From NCBI GenBank assembly GCA_947683425.1, contig CANTUQ010000020.1, forward strand, positions 2,516,001-2,580,000: a stretch of 64,000 bases of DNA, given 5' to 3'. Below are positions 35,663 through 47,790 of this stretch, in pieces. How positions within the stretch are numbered: position 1 is the stretch's first letter; each line of letters opens with the position of its first letter. A program made the position numbers and the translations under genes. This DNA comes from Excoecaria cochinchinensis. Taxonomy: Eukaryota; Streptophyta; Magnoliopsida; Malpighiales; Euphorbiaceae. Below the pieces are notes generated by a model, which did no database searches, was not told the origin of the DNA, and saw nothing but the letters and a program-made list of their open reading frames with translations.

Positions 35663-35755
35663 CCCCATACTGCTCCTAACGTCCCTTTTCACTGTTTTCA
35701 GGGGATTTTGTTTGAAAAAACGTGGTTTATGCTTGATTGGGTGAAAGAAAAAACT

Positions 35756-35875
35756 AATCCTGTCAAATATAATTAAGGAGAAGTGAAAGCTAAACAAAAA
35801 GGAGAAGTGAAAGCTAATCCTGTCAAATATAATTAAGGAGAAGTGAAAGCTGAAGAAAAAGGAGATAGGGAATTA
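35756..35875. repeat. 60-bp tandem duplication in the 5' LTR of J
   Basis: Two copies of a unit beginning TAATCCTGTCAAATATAATT. The 3' LTR has one, so it arose after insertion of J. Confidence 0.85.
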
Positions 35876-36475
35876 TTGGAGAGAGCTGAACTGAAAGAGA
35901 AAAACACAAAAAGAAAAAAGCTTGGGGAGAAAGAAAGAAACGAAGAAGAAAGAAAGGAAAACATTCTGAGATTGGTTTTGAGAAAAAGATAACAAGTTCT
36001 TAACGTTGGAAAGTCCATTGTTTTGGTTTTCTTGAATGTAACTTCCATTAAAAAGTTTTTGAGTTTCTATTTTAACCATCCTTTCAAGAAGAGCAAGGAG
36101 GGAAACAAGAAATCCTTTATTTGCAAATCAAAGATCAATATCTGCGGGTAAATACTGAATAGCCATATCTCTATTCCTGTTCTTTCTACTTTCTTTCTTT
36201 CTTTCTTTTTACTTTTTTTTACATTTTGCTTTACCAGTTAGTTCCTCTCTTTGTACATACTCTGGTTTTTTTCATTTGATTTTGTTAATCTGTTTATCAT
36301 ATGTTTGTTGTTGTTTGTTATCAGACATAGATCGTACGTAGCTATTATGATTAAATAAACATGTTTGTGGCTGTATTATGCATGTTTTGATAGCATTTTG
36401 TCTTATTTGTTAGTCTGTTGAAGTTACTCTGTTTATCCCTGTTTTTACGTTTTTCTAAACATCTCTTCGTTTTGT

Positions 36476-36683
36476 CCGAGTCGTAAGCCTCCGTCCGAGT
36501 TGTGTCCCTGTTGCGCGAGTCGTACATTTTTTTTCTTGCTGTTCGATATCGTGCTCCCCTGTTCTCTCTGTCTGAGTCGTGAAAGGTGTGCACGACTCGT
36601 GCACCTCTTGCACGAGTCGTGCAAGATGTGCATAAGTCGTGCTCTCCTTGCACGACTCGTGCAAGGATGCACGAGTCGTGCAC
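36476..36683. repeat. Palindrome block 2 in the 5' LTR of J
   Basis: GTGCACGACTCGTGCAC-type units, about nine. Partner block in the 3' LTR is 55917-56100, where one unit has been lost. Confidence 0.82.
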
Positions 36684-37896
36684 TTCCCTTTCCCTGTTCA
36701 TTTCTTCTCTTTTCTGTTCTGTACATAAATGCATGAATGTAGTTTTCTCTATGTAATTTCTGTCTATTTAATTTCTGTCTTAATTATTAATGATATGTAT
36801 TATTTTTCAAAATATAATGATTTTTGCTGACTTATTTGAGTTGTTTATCTATTAATTTTTGTTTAACTATTTAATCATATATTATTCATTTAACTACTTT
36901 ACTAACATTTTATTCATTTTGTTTTATTTGTGTCAAAAATTTTTTATCTTCGCGAATTTCATTCATGCTCGGGTCAGGGGATCGGAGATGAAGGACCTTT
37001 GATAGAGGGTTTGCATTTCAAATTTCGTATTTTCTTTTATTCTATTATCTTTATGTGTTGTATGTAGAATATATTTTCTATTATCCGTACTATAGAAAAT
37101 CACATTTTTTAATAACTAATAACTTGAAATTTTTATTAATAAAATGGACCAATGTCCTATTTTAACCAATAAAATCTCACTTTCAAATGAAAAACTAATT
37201 TTCATAAAATGTGATCACTCATCCCGGTTTTTTCAATCAGTGCCTAAAAATAGTTCTCTAGTTTTTTAAGCTAATAAAAATGAACCAATGTTCCTAAAAT
37301 TTAATAAATGACCCAATTTATGTATGATGCATTGTAATTACTCTTATGCATTTTTGATTATTTTTATTCTCTTTTGGGCCCTTGTAATTAATTTTGGGGC
37401 AAGTTTTACTATTTATGCTTTATTATTTTGGGGGATTGTTCTGTCCCATTCAATTTCTTATTTGTAATTTATTTATTTACTTATTGATTTATTATTTATT
37501 TATTTACTGCTTTATTTACCGCTTTCAATATGCTTGCAAATGCGCTTTAAATTCAATGCACAATCGCGTGAGATGAGAGATGGAATTTTGATTTCTTAAA
37601 AACTCATTTATAGACTTAAGTTATTAATAAGAGTGGAGTTTCAAACACCTTCTCTGGTTTAGACCAATAGAGGCTAGAGACCTTTCCCAATTTCTTGTAA
37701 ATTGGGTGGCGACTCCAAAATACCTCAAAGGTGCCTAAAGGCGTTGTGAGTCTAGATGATCATTTCCAATGTTCTATTGGAAAGGAGGCATCCAAGATGA
37801 CTTATGATGCCCAAGATCAAAAAGTCATGAACCAATCCCTCGAGCCTTAAAAGCGGGCTCAACGAGGGCCTTTGCTCTGTTTAGCGCGCGTCACAG

Positions 37897-37915
37897 TGGT
37901 GACTCCGCTGGGGAC
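37897..37915 (+). promoter_or_regulatory. Primer-binding site of J (non-Met type)
   Basis: TGGTGACTCCGCTGGGGAC one base after the LTR. It begins TGG, as needed to pair with a tRNA CCA end. Ogre/Tat elements are reported to use tRNA-Arg; the match to a particular tRNA was not checked. Confidence 0.65.
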
Positions 37916-38402
37916 TGTGATTGAAACTTCACTTCGAAAGTGATTTAAGTTAAAATTATAATTGAGTTAGTAAGAATCAAAAATTCCATTTCTAATCAAA
38001 ATTGCATTTGTAACACCCCCTACGTCCCCGTTGGAAGGACGCGGGTGCGCTACCGACGTTCACTCACATACAAGCACACATAAGCTAAGCGAAAGCATAC
38101 ATTCATACAAAAACACGGAAAATTAAAAACTTATCTTGAGAAGCAAAACTGGACATACATTAACTCACACACACGCAGGCACTAAGCCGAAACATATACA
38201 CATGCATACATATGATCATTCAGCGGAAGCATAAAGCGGAGAAATAACTGAAACTTAATTACAATAAGATCCTTATATAATCAGAAGGCTACAAATTACA
38301 GAAATCAAAATACAGAAGCTGAACAGAATAATATAACGCTTCTAACTCCTATGTGGCCGATCCTGCAGACGCGCGACTCGAACCGAACCAAACCTGCCAC
38401 CT

Positions 38403-38441
38403 GCACGGGAAAAGAGCCCGTGCTAAGCGATAAACGCTTAG
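38403..38441 (-). other. Conserved hairpin pair in M
   Basis: CTAAGCG-ATAAA-CGCTTAG (38423-38441) next to GCACGGGAAAAGAGCCCGTGC. Confidence 0.74.
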
Positions 38442-39742
38442 TGGGGAGAACACACAAGAAAGATGGACGGCCATTCACAATGGTCGCCAGAACAAGTTAC
38501 ATACACAAATGGCATATACAAATAATCACAACAGATGAATAAATAAGCCTGCATAGGAAAGCCATGCATTCGAAAGTTCATATACACATACGACTATCAT
38601 GCCAAGGACTCGTGCATTTAACGGAAAACCCATTCACATGTAATACAATTATCAGGCAAATACACACCCAATTATCATGCCGAAAACGCTAGTTAACTAA
38701 ACATACTTCTACCATGCCTTGAAATGTAAATACATGCCCACACGCTGAAATCACTACAATAGGAAAGCTAGAGAGAGGAGGCACATAACATAACACAATA
38801 TATATACATTCCAAGGTCAAGAGCACATTCGTTACGTATCTTGATTCATATAATTCACTATAACCGCCAAAAGTACAAAATCACATTTGTGCACATACTT
38901 ACTAATCATAGCATTCAAAATAGACATAACTAATCGAACTCATGGCATTCAAAAGATCATGGTCACAGTTACACACATCTGAATTCCCGTACCTATATTC
39001 ACAACCGTTAGCATACCATACATTCACAATATGTTATGCATATACCCATATATGCAGATAATTATGTCCAATTCACATGTTTAGGTCACACTTAACCCAT
39101 TCAGAGATTCATAATCACATTCGGATACATAACTGATTCACGTGTCCAGAATCATGCTTAATCGAATATCACATTCTCTTGTTCATATTAGGCAAAACAA
39201 ACAGAATACCTGCTGACTCAAAATAGTGGATAACGAGTATACAGAAAGTACTTTACGGGTACAAATCGAAAAGCATTTCTATTTTCATTCACAAACATTT
39301 TTCGGAAGGACCTTAAACAAGATCCAAACACAATAAAGGGGTTCGCGAGGAACCAAACGGGGACCTGATCGGGGTCCAAACGATAACGGAAACTGTAGCA
39401 GGAAGACTCTTTTAGGCATGCCTAACTATCCACTAGACTGACTTTCGCAGGTCTTGCATAATACAAATCATATTTCAAATCACATAATTATATATCATTA
39501 TGCAGAATCAGCAATAGGTGAGATATATGAATAAGTTCATAAAGTCAAACATGCATCATACAATTTACACTTTAAGCATAACATAACAATCTTAGAGAAA
39601 GATCATAAGTATAGATATGCATAATACATCCAATTATATTAACATACTTCATAAAATAGTCCAATTACAAACCTAAAGGTACCACAACTTTGGAATTCAA
39701 ACATTGGAATCACCAAAGAAAACTCATTCAACACAACACATC

Positions 39743-40091
39743 TGTCACGCTCGCGACAGAGACCATAGTCTCTTCGTTGCGCGTGCGCGACGGACTTCGC
39801 GATCGCGGGAAGGAGAGAAGGGCCCGGCTCTGTCGCGCTCGCGATGTTGTCGCGATCGCGACAGAGGGCAATCATTGCTATCGCGGGGTCGCGACAAGTC
39901 GCGTGCTCGCGATAGCACAGGCCAACAATGTGCTCTGTCGCGATCGCGACGGTTGTCGCGCTCACGACAGAGAGCACACAAGCTATTGCTATCGCGGGCT
40001 CGCGACAGCGTCGCGTGCTCACGATGGCACAGCATCAGAATCACTGATCTCTGTCGCGCTCGCGATAGTGTCGCGATCGCGACAGAGTCAT
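39743..40091. repeat. Palindrome block GTCGCGATCGCGAC in M
   Basis: About twelve units such as TGTCGCGATCGCGACAG, aligned unit by unit with the block of F in reverse, and bordered by AAAATCTGCAGAATTCTGCAG. Overlapping open frames on both strands are artefacts. Confidence 0.86.
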
Positions 40092-42010
40092 GATTTCGAA
40101 AATCTGCAGAATTCTGCAGGATCTTTCCTTCCTTAAACTCATCCACAACACACGAAACATATCCAAAGGTCTCTTACCTCATCTCCAGCAAGCCACACAT
40201 CATTGACAACAAAAACACAACATTTGTATCAAGAATTTCAATAAAACATGCCACTAACAATATCCATTTACACAATCTATAATAACAACATTATTCATCA
40301 ATCATCTCAATCGCACCCACGTTAAATGCATTCATACATATGGTACATCATGCTTAGGTTACTCATGAGATCAACACATATCCACTGTCATCCATAACCC
40401 AACCTTCACGGAGTTATATCTATTATTATTCACTTGATAAATCTCCAATTCTTAAACATACTCATAAGTTTTACCGAAGACAACTACTTATATAGTCATT
40501 TAATTACCCTAAAGATGCATAATAAGCTAAGGGGAAGGTACGGGATTGATCCAGGTCAACCCAGGGCTCAAAAATGAAGAAATAAAGGCTAAAACATACT
40601 TTTCTGTCGCGAGGTCGCGACAGAGGCTCTCCTCTGAAGCCAAACGAGACTGCTTAACGCCCCAAACTTGTATTGCCTAAAAAGACCTCTAAAACTCATT
40701 TTTAGCCAAAACTTCCTTCTTAACAAATGTTTCCTAGGATGTTAAAGTTCAAATGAAACAAATTTCAGATCAAAATGACATCTATAACTCTAGATATGAT
40801 CTCCACAACCCAGACTATTCAAATAACCTGACCCAAACAGAAACACTATGAGTTTGGTCAATTTTCTAGGTCTTAGAGCAAGAATTTTCCCAAGGCTATT
40901 TCTGAGACATTTAAAGGTATGGAAAACATGGTTCTAATGGCGCAAGAATAACACTATGTAGAGGTCTATAACTATACTTATGTCAAAAAAAATACACAGA
41001 GGTCAAATAAAAACGGGACAGAATTGCCAAACTCATGCATTTCAAACCAACCCTCATATACATTCATCTCAATCAATAACATGGATTAATAACACATCTA
41101 CCCAAACTAATTCATGCATTTAGACATACCAAAACACTCAAATTTCAGAGATTTAAACAATACAAACTCATTTACATCTTAAGTGAGAATTAGGGCACAA
41201 CAACTCATAGATTCCAATTCATAAATCAAAGCTCCCAAACCTGATTTCTTTGTAGCTTCAAGACCCAATCTTCACCTTCTCTTTACCCTTGAGCTTTCCC
41301 TTGAAACCCAAAGCTTGCACAAAACCAAAACCCACAATTACTCTTCCACAAACCTTAACTTAAACAAAACAAAAGAAGAAGACAATCCAAAATCCAATCA
41401 CAACATCCAAAATCTAACCACGTACCTCTTCAATCTTGCTCTCAACCACTTCCAAAACCAGCTCTAAACCCACACATACAAGAGAGGAAACGCAAGAAAC
41501 GGGAAAGAAGAGAAGAAGAGGAAGAACGGGAGAGATAGGAGGGAGCCCCAACGTGAAATATGCTCTCCCTCTCTTTCTTCTTTTCCTTTAACTCTTTTCC
41601 CATTAATTGCCCACCTACCAAGCCACTTGTCCCTCTCCAATTGGACCAAACATCCACTCACTTAACTTTCCACTCTAAGCACCATACACAACAGACACAC
41701 AAACATTTCTTGAATAAATATCTTCAAGGCACCAAACTTGAGCCACACCCAATCATTCCTTAAACCCCACTTACATCCAAGGCACCATACATACAACCCA
41801 CACTATAAAACCCCTTAGTCCACTTATATCCTACTTCCATACACTACAAACACACTCTAATATTTCCCCTTTATAACCTACTTAATTAATTACTTTGCCA
41901 TAAAATCCTTATTATCCAATTTTTCTCAAGCATAAATTACTGAAATACCTTTAAATTCCCCAGTTAACGCGCCAATTCCGACCAGGCCTGATTTGGGGTG
42001 TGACAGCATT

Positions 42011-42564
42011 CATTCGGTAGAGCCTTAGAATTATGTTAGTTGGTCCCCCATCTATCCCGGTGCATTCCTAAATCACGACCCTACTTTCACTCATTGTAGG
42101 GAAGTGCTCGGGATAATCACTAGCCCAAGCCTCGTACCATCAAATGGTATATCAAATGGAGACCCAATTGGTTGCTATACTTGTGATGAGCTAGACCCAT
42201 TGGCAGCGACCATGCTTGGGTAGACCTAGAGTAACACCACCTTTGACCGAAGCCCATGTAATGGCAATAGATACTCCCACTAGGTGAAATGTACCATAAT
42301 ACCATGCTTGCTATTTGTGCCGTCATATATTGAACAAAATCAATTAAATTAAATGGTCTTCATCAAAGGCTTTCATGCCCCGGTGGGCCCATCTTAATTG
42401 AGTTGAATTGTTTAAATATATAATGGCCAAACACTCATACGAATGTACATTAGTTAAGAGTTGTTATGCTGCCGATTTTTCACCGTGTGCTATACGTGTC
42501 CAATGGATTCCTTGTTAACCCTTGGATAAAGCCCACCTAGGAAAGAGATCGTACGACGCCGTTT
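42011..42564 (+). other. Leader region of J before gag
   Basis: Non-coding stretch with no motif that I recognise. Confidence 0.55.
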
Positions 42565-43773
42565 GTGGGAGAAATAAGGTTAGAAGGATCTATCTGCATG
42601 CATGTGTTTGTTTATGCTGCACCAGCACGACCATGCATTGCACTTCAAATCATGCATCATCCTAACAAAGGTGTGTTTTGCAGCCATCATAGATTCGTCC
42701 AGGTGGTTTGGAGGTCTCGACGGTCGGTTAAGAAAGATTTCACTTTTGGGGTTGTCAGAGCTAGTGCCAGATTAGGGTTCGGATTCCTTTTCAGAGGTGG
42801 TAATGAGATATTGTCTTCTGAATCATCAGCTGAGACAAGCATGTCTAATCCAGCAAGTGGCTTTGATGCAACTAGGGCAATGATTACCAAAGAAGTGGGG
42901 AAGAGAATGGAAGAGTTTAAGGCCAGGATAATGGCGATGATGGGCAACCTTACTGCTACCTTAGCCCCACTTGCTGGGCAATAGTCTGCTGCTCCTGTTA
43001 GAGAGCAAGATGAACAAGGGGTTGCTCGAGAAGATCCCCCAACAGCAATTGATACACCTGCAGTTGAGCCAAGAGCGCCAGCACTGGTCGAGCAGAGGGA
43101 ACGCCTTAGATCTGTGATTGACTTATGGGAGGAGTAAGAGGAGCCGATGGTAGTAAAGGGAAAGTTGCCTAATCTGGAGGATGAGATGTGGAGAAAAATG
43201 GAAGAAAAGTTTGAAGGTATGACGAGGATGTTGATGGTAGGAAGAGGAATGAATCCTGAGGATCGGGAGCTGGATAGTGATGATCTGATCCCTCAGAACT
43301 TTAAGATGCCCAATATCCCCAAGTTTGATGGCACTTTTGACCTTGCTGTGCACATCAAGCAGTATTCACTGGTCATGAAAGGAACAACTTTGACAAAGAG
43401 AGAAAAGATTGAGTATTTTTGTCTGAGCTTAATCGGCCCAGCGGTAGATTGGTATCATGGGCTAGACCAAAGGACGAAAGAGGATTGGGATTTACTGACA
43501 AAGGAGCTTCTCAGACAATATGATTGTAGTACAAGAATGGAAGTAACTCTGAAGGATTTGGAGCTACTGCAGCAGAAGGCTGGGGAGTCTTTTCATAAGT
43601 ACCTCACTCGGTGGAGGAACCGAGTTATGGAGATGAAGGGCAAACCTGATACCCTTGATAAGATTCGATTATTCATTCTGAATGCTAGCCCTTACCTGAG
43701 AGACGAATTAAGAAAGAAAGGGTTGAAGGACTGGGAGTCTTTAAAGGACATAGTTATCGAAGCAGAGGGTGAG
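42565..43773 (+). pseudogene. gag: Tat/Ogre gag, N-terminal and core part
   Basis: A single frame with stops at 42982 (TAG for expected CAG) and 43136 (TAA). The start may be the ATG at 42841 (MSNPASGFD) rather than 42565. The core Retrotrans_gag domain lies at about 43290-43770: MPNIPKFDG, YFCLSLIGPAVDWYHGL, LLRQYDC, LELLQQKAGESFHKYLTRW, AEGE. It would build the capsid of the element. The frame is cut after codon GAG 43771-43773 by solo LTR N and continues at 52018 in the same frame once the duplicated GTGAG is removed, direct proof of insertion. Confidence 0.88.
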
Positions 43774-44702
43774 TGTAACACCCTGATTCCCCCCTAATAG
43801 TTTGAGCCTTGTTTTCCATGTGTATGCGTGCATGTGTGAGAGTTTTGGCATGTGTCAAGGGCATTTTGGGTAAAATGCATGTTTGTTGGGCTGTAATATT
43901 ATGTGGGTGCAAATATGTTAGTAGGGTGTATGTGCATTGAGTTGTGCTAGTGTGTGCATACTCACATGTTAGTAGGGTGTGCATTAGTGAGGATAGCATT
44001 GTGTGTGTTGTAGTGCTTGTGGGTAGGGTGTGAGTGATCAAGTCCCACTAATAAGGAAGTGACATGTGTCTAGGGTTAGGAAAAGAGTAAACAAAAGAAG
44101 AAAGAGAAAAGGGAAAGCAGATTTTGCTTCCTCTTCCCCGTTTCTTCTCTTCTCTCTACTTCTCGTCTTCTTTTTCTCATTTCTTGAGTGCCCTAGCTTG
44201 GATCTAAGATATTGTTGGTGGAAATTGATCATCCCCTAACCTCTAGTTGGTATGTTATTACTATTTCATCTTCTTCTTCATCTTTATTCTCTTCTTAATT
44301 TGCTGGTTTGGAGTTTTGATTTGGGTTTGTTGTGTTTGTATGATTGTGGGTATGTTTGTTAGTTGAGACTCCTTGTGATCCCAAGGGAAAGGAGAAGGCT
44401 AGTGGGAGTGGTGCTAAGTAATTTGGAGCTAAGGAATTTCAGGTTTGGTTGTTTTTGGTAAATGTCACTTTTGTATTTTTTGATCCTTTTTCTTTTAATT
44501 TGGGTTTCTAACCTTTATTTGTGTATTATTAATTAGTAAATGATATTAATTGGCATTTCAATTTAGCCAAATGATATTTATGGTAAATTATATCGCATGT
44601 TGCATGTTGAATATAATTGGATTATGTATGTCTTATTCTCTAGTGTTTGATATAAATAGTATGAGATATTTAAAGGTGATTTCTTTATGCATGACCTGTA
44701 AC

Positions 44703-44893
44703 GACCGAGCCCGCACAGTACAGACTCGACTCCGATTACGCTCGGAGGAGGACGGAACAGACAGAGCTGCGGTGCGTTACTCACAGAACTTTACACACCC
44801 CTTGTGCATTTTTGCCTTCCGTGGGATTCGAACCAAGGACCTGGGGATAAGTCCTTAATTCATAGAATACCACTACCATTAGGCTATATCTAA
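44703..44893 (-). mobile_element. P: SINE-like tRNA-derived insertion
   Basis: About 190 bp flanked by CTGTAAC (44696-44702, 44894-44900). On the minus strand it has a Pol III A-box-like TAGCCTAATGG (44876-44886) and, about 50 bases on, a B-box GGTTCGAATCCC (44823-44834), as in tRNA-derived SINE heads. The 3' end (GCGGGCTCGGTC) has no poly-A or poly-T tail, which is unusual for plant SINEs. Alternatively it could be a fragment of an unrelated LTR starting TGTAACGACC. Confidence 0.55.
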
Positions 44894-45365
44894 CTGTAAC
44901 ACCCCCATCGCCGTCCCCGTTGGAAGGACGCCGACGGACGTGCTACACGACGCTCACATATACCGATATACACATGCACAATGCGGAAGCATACATTCAT
45001 ACATAACATGCACACAGAAATACGGGTTAATTAAAAACTTACATTGACTTACCTTGCGGTACAGACTAAATATGCAATAACTCACGCACACGCAGGCACT
45101 AAGCTGAAGCAAACACGGAAGCATACATATGACCATTCAACGAAAGCATAAGCAAATTAGTAAAACAAAGGAATAACTAAACATAAGGACATACTAACTA
45201 TTACATTCCCAAAAGAAAACTCAAGATTAAAACATAATTAAATACATATACAATACTACAGAATTACAAAAGCTAAAATACAGAAGCTGAACCAAATACA
45301 GAACTTCTAACTCCTACGTGGCCGACCTTGCAGAGGCGCGACTCGAACAGAACCAAACCTGCCAC

Positions 45366-45406
45366 CTGCACGGAAAGGAAATCCGTGCTAAGCGATAAAC
45401 GCTTAG
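45366..45406 (-). other. Conserved hairpin pair in O
   Basis: CTAAGCG-ATAAA-CGCTTAG (45388-45406) beside GCACGGAAAGGAAATCCGTGC. Confidence 0.74.
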
Positions 45407-47624
45407 TGGGGAGAACACACCAGAATATGGACGGCCATTCACAATGGTCGCCAAGGCATAACACATTCAAATGGCAAATGCGGATATTCATAACATATAA
45501 ATAAACAGACTTGCATATTAAAGGCATTCATTTCAATACTCACAATCGAACCATAACTTCATGTTCAGGATAGACTAAAACAGACATAATACAATACACA
45601 TTACAAGCATCATCATGCTGAACTACATACTATATCTCATGCATAAACCTACATGGGTAGCAAATATCAACATCTTACTGTGCAGAGTCACAAGAACTTT
45701 ACTCATGCAATTGACATAACTAAATACCCATGCATGAACTGACAACCCAACCGTCATGTTAAGAATGCTAGTCATTTAACATACTTAGACATGCCAAACA
45801 CATACACTAGTCAAATATCCAAAGGATAACATTTAGAGCTTCACAATACCACTGCGCAACTCTAATATATATTAAGCATCATGCAAAAACACTCTGATAG
45901 CGGAGACTGAAGACGTAACCACTTAGTATTACATTCATATCATCATCATGCAGAAAGTACAATAATCATCACATACTTACAATCACAGCTGTTTCGGTTC
46001 ACATGGTAATATATATAACAAAACTATGCTGAAGTCATATACTTAAATACATCAATCAAATCATTTCAAAGCAATCAGAAACTTATAACAAATCACATGA
46101 CAAGTACGGATAATCATGTTAAATGTAAAGTCATGCTTACTTAAAACAGACATACATTCTGAAGCCCATAGTCACATTCATATGCATATAAACTGATTCC
46201 TGAAATCCTTATCAAGCTCAAACGGATATCACATTCGAAGGCTAAAACATAATCTATATAAGCATGCTCATATAATAAAGCCATACAATCAGTATTTCAT
46301 AATCATATTCATTCAGAAAAATCCGATATAGCCAAATCAGATCAGAGCAGTTCAGATAAACATTCAAAGAACACTTGCTGACTCTAGGTAGTGGATAACG
46401 AGTGTACAGACAGTACTTTCCGGGTACGAGCCGATTACAGACAGTACGTTACGGGTACGAACCGATTAAACCATTATACTTTAACTTTCACAGATATTTT
46501 CACAAGGGACCTTAAACAAGATCCAATACAGAAAAGGGTTCGCAAGGAACCAAACGGGGACCTGATCAGGGTCCAAATCATTCAAAGGGCGCTGCAGCTA
46601 CAGAAGACTCTATTAGGCATGCCTAACTATCCACTTACTTGACTCTAGCAGGTTATGCGTAACCCAATTTACATTTCGAATCGCACAATGCATATATAAT
46701 CAGCATGCATAAACAGAGAACGACAGACATTTAAATATTCTCATAAAGTTGGTCACAAATCATACAATTTCGCATTGCAAAACATATTATAGTCCATACA
46801 TTTTAACATTAAACAATGTTCTAAAGCATGCCAAGAATCAGATTAAGAAGCACTACAATACCAATGATTATCAATACAAAATCCTAATCATGCATTAGGT
46901 GAAGATACTAAGCATAAACCATGCATAGTCCAAATTGCATTTAACATAACACAATGAGCTCCAAGGCTAAAGCATAACAATGTATTCCGACATCAGCCAT
47001 AATATTCAAATAAGTCTGGCATAGCAGGATGCCAATCATACTTCATACAAGTCAAATACTGGAGCATGCAATAACTCAATTGATAACATCAGCACTATTC
47101 ATCTTTCTAAAGCATAACAGGAACACATGTTGAATCATATTATGCTAACGACCAAGGACGCATCATCATAATCGAGGAAAGTTACAGCATAAACTTAAGC
47201 ATAGCAAATTATTCTTAAAGAAGAAACAGACTAAAATATGCATAGCATAATTCACATTAAGACAGAACATGTTTGGGACTTAAACAATCGGAAAGTCAGC
47301 ATTCATAATTCCTTCACATTCAGAATATGACGTGAAATACATATCACAATAATAAGCATATTAAAGTCCAAACCATACTGTTAAAATCCCACAATCATTC
47401 AACAGGATTATTATAATCCAAAACTGATTCCAAAATACTACATATAACTTATCTTAGATAACATATTATTAATACCAAATAAATTGGAATAATCAGTCAT
47501 ATCATCAAGATAATATAAAACACAGTAGAGGAAAATACCCTGAAAAGCTTTTGAAAACCATTTTATAAAAACTGGTCGCTTGGGGAAAGAAAAACAGAAG
47601 CAAAACAGAAGAGTCGGAAGACTT

Positions 47625-47790
47625 GAGCAACCTTCACGTCACGTGAAGGTTGCTCACGTCGCGTGAGCATAGCTCACGCCTAGTGAGCAATTGCTCACGT
47701 CGTGAGCATAGCTCACGTAGCGTGAGCTTTGCTCACCTAGCGTGAGCATGGCTCACGTCACGTGAGCATAGCTCACGTCGCGTGAGCCGC
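47625..47790. repeat. Palindrome block CTCACGTCGCGTGAG in O
   Basis: About eight units of GCTCACGTCGCGTGAGC with ATA or TTG spacers, starting with CTTCACGTCACGTGAAG. The same slot in F and M carries GTCGCG units instead. Confidence 0.87.

Larger units (their letters stand above)
35376..37895 (+). repeat. 5' LTR of J
   Basis: TGTAGACACTGGGTCC to GCGCGCGTCACA, 2520 bp. Palindrome blocks at 35534-35662 and 36476-36683. It holds a private 60-bp tandem duplication (35756-35875). Open frames here are shadows. Confidence 0.9.
38009..42005 (-). mobile_element. M: solo Gypsy LTR of the 4-kb family
   Basis: TGTAACACCCCC start, GGGGTGTGACA end, 3997 bp, perfect duplication GCATT (38004-38008, 42006-42010), inserted about 110 bases after the LTR of J. 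It is the same family as F and O. Minus orientation follows from the hairpin pair (38403-38441). No interior. Confidence 0.92.

Noticed and set aside
36351..36736. Open frames of up to 127 codons on both strands
   Set aside because: Palindrome block 2 in the LTR of J; the equivalent in the 3' LTR (55788-56153) is not conserved as protein.
44703..44893. A tRNA gene
   Set aside because: A-box and B-box-like sequences are present, but I could not fold a cloverleaf with anticodon stem and acceptor, and the unit has its own target duplication.
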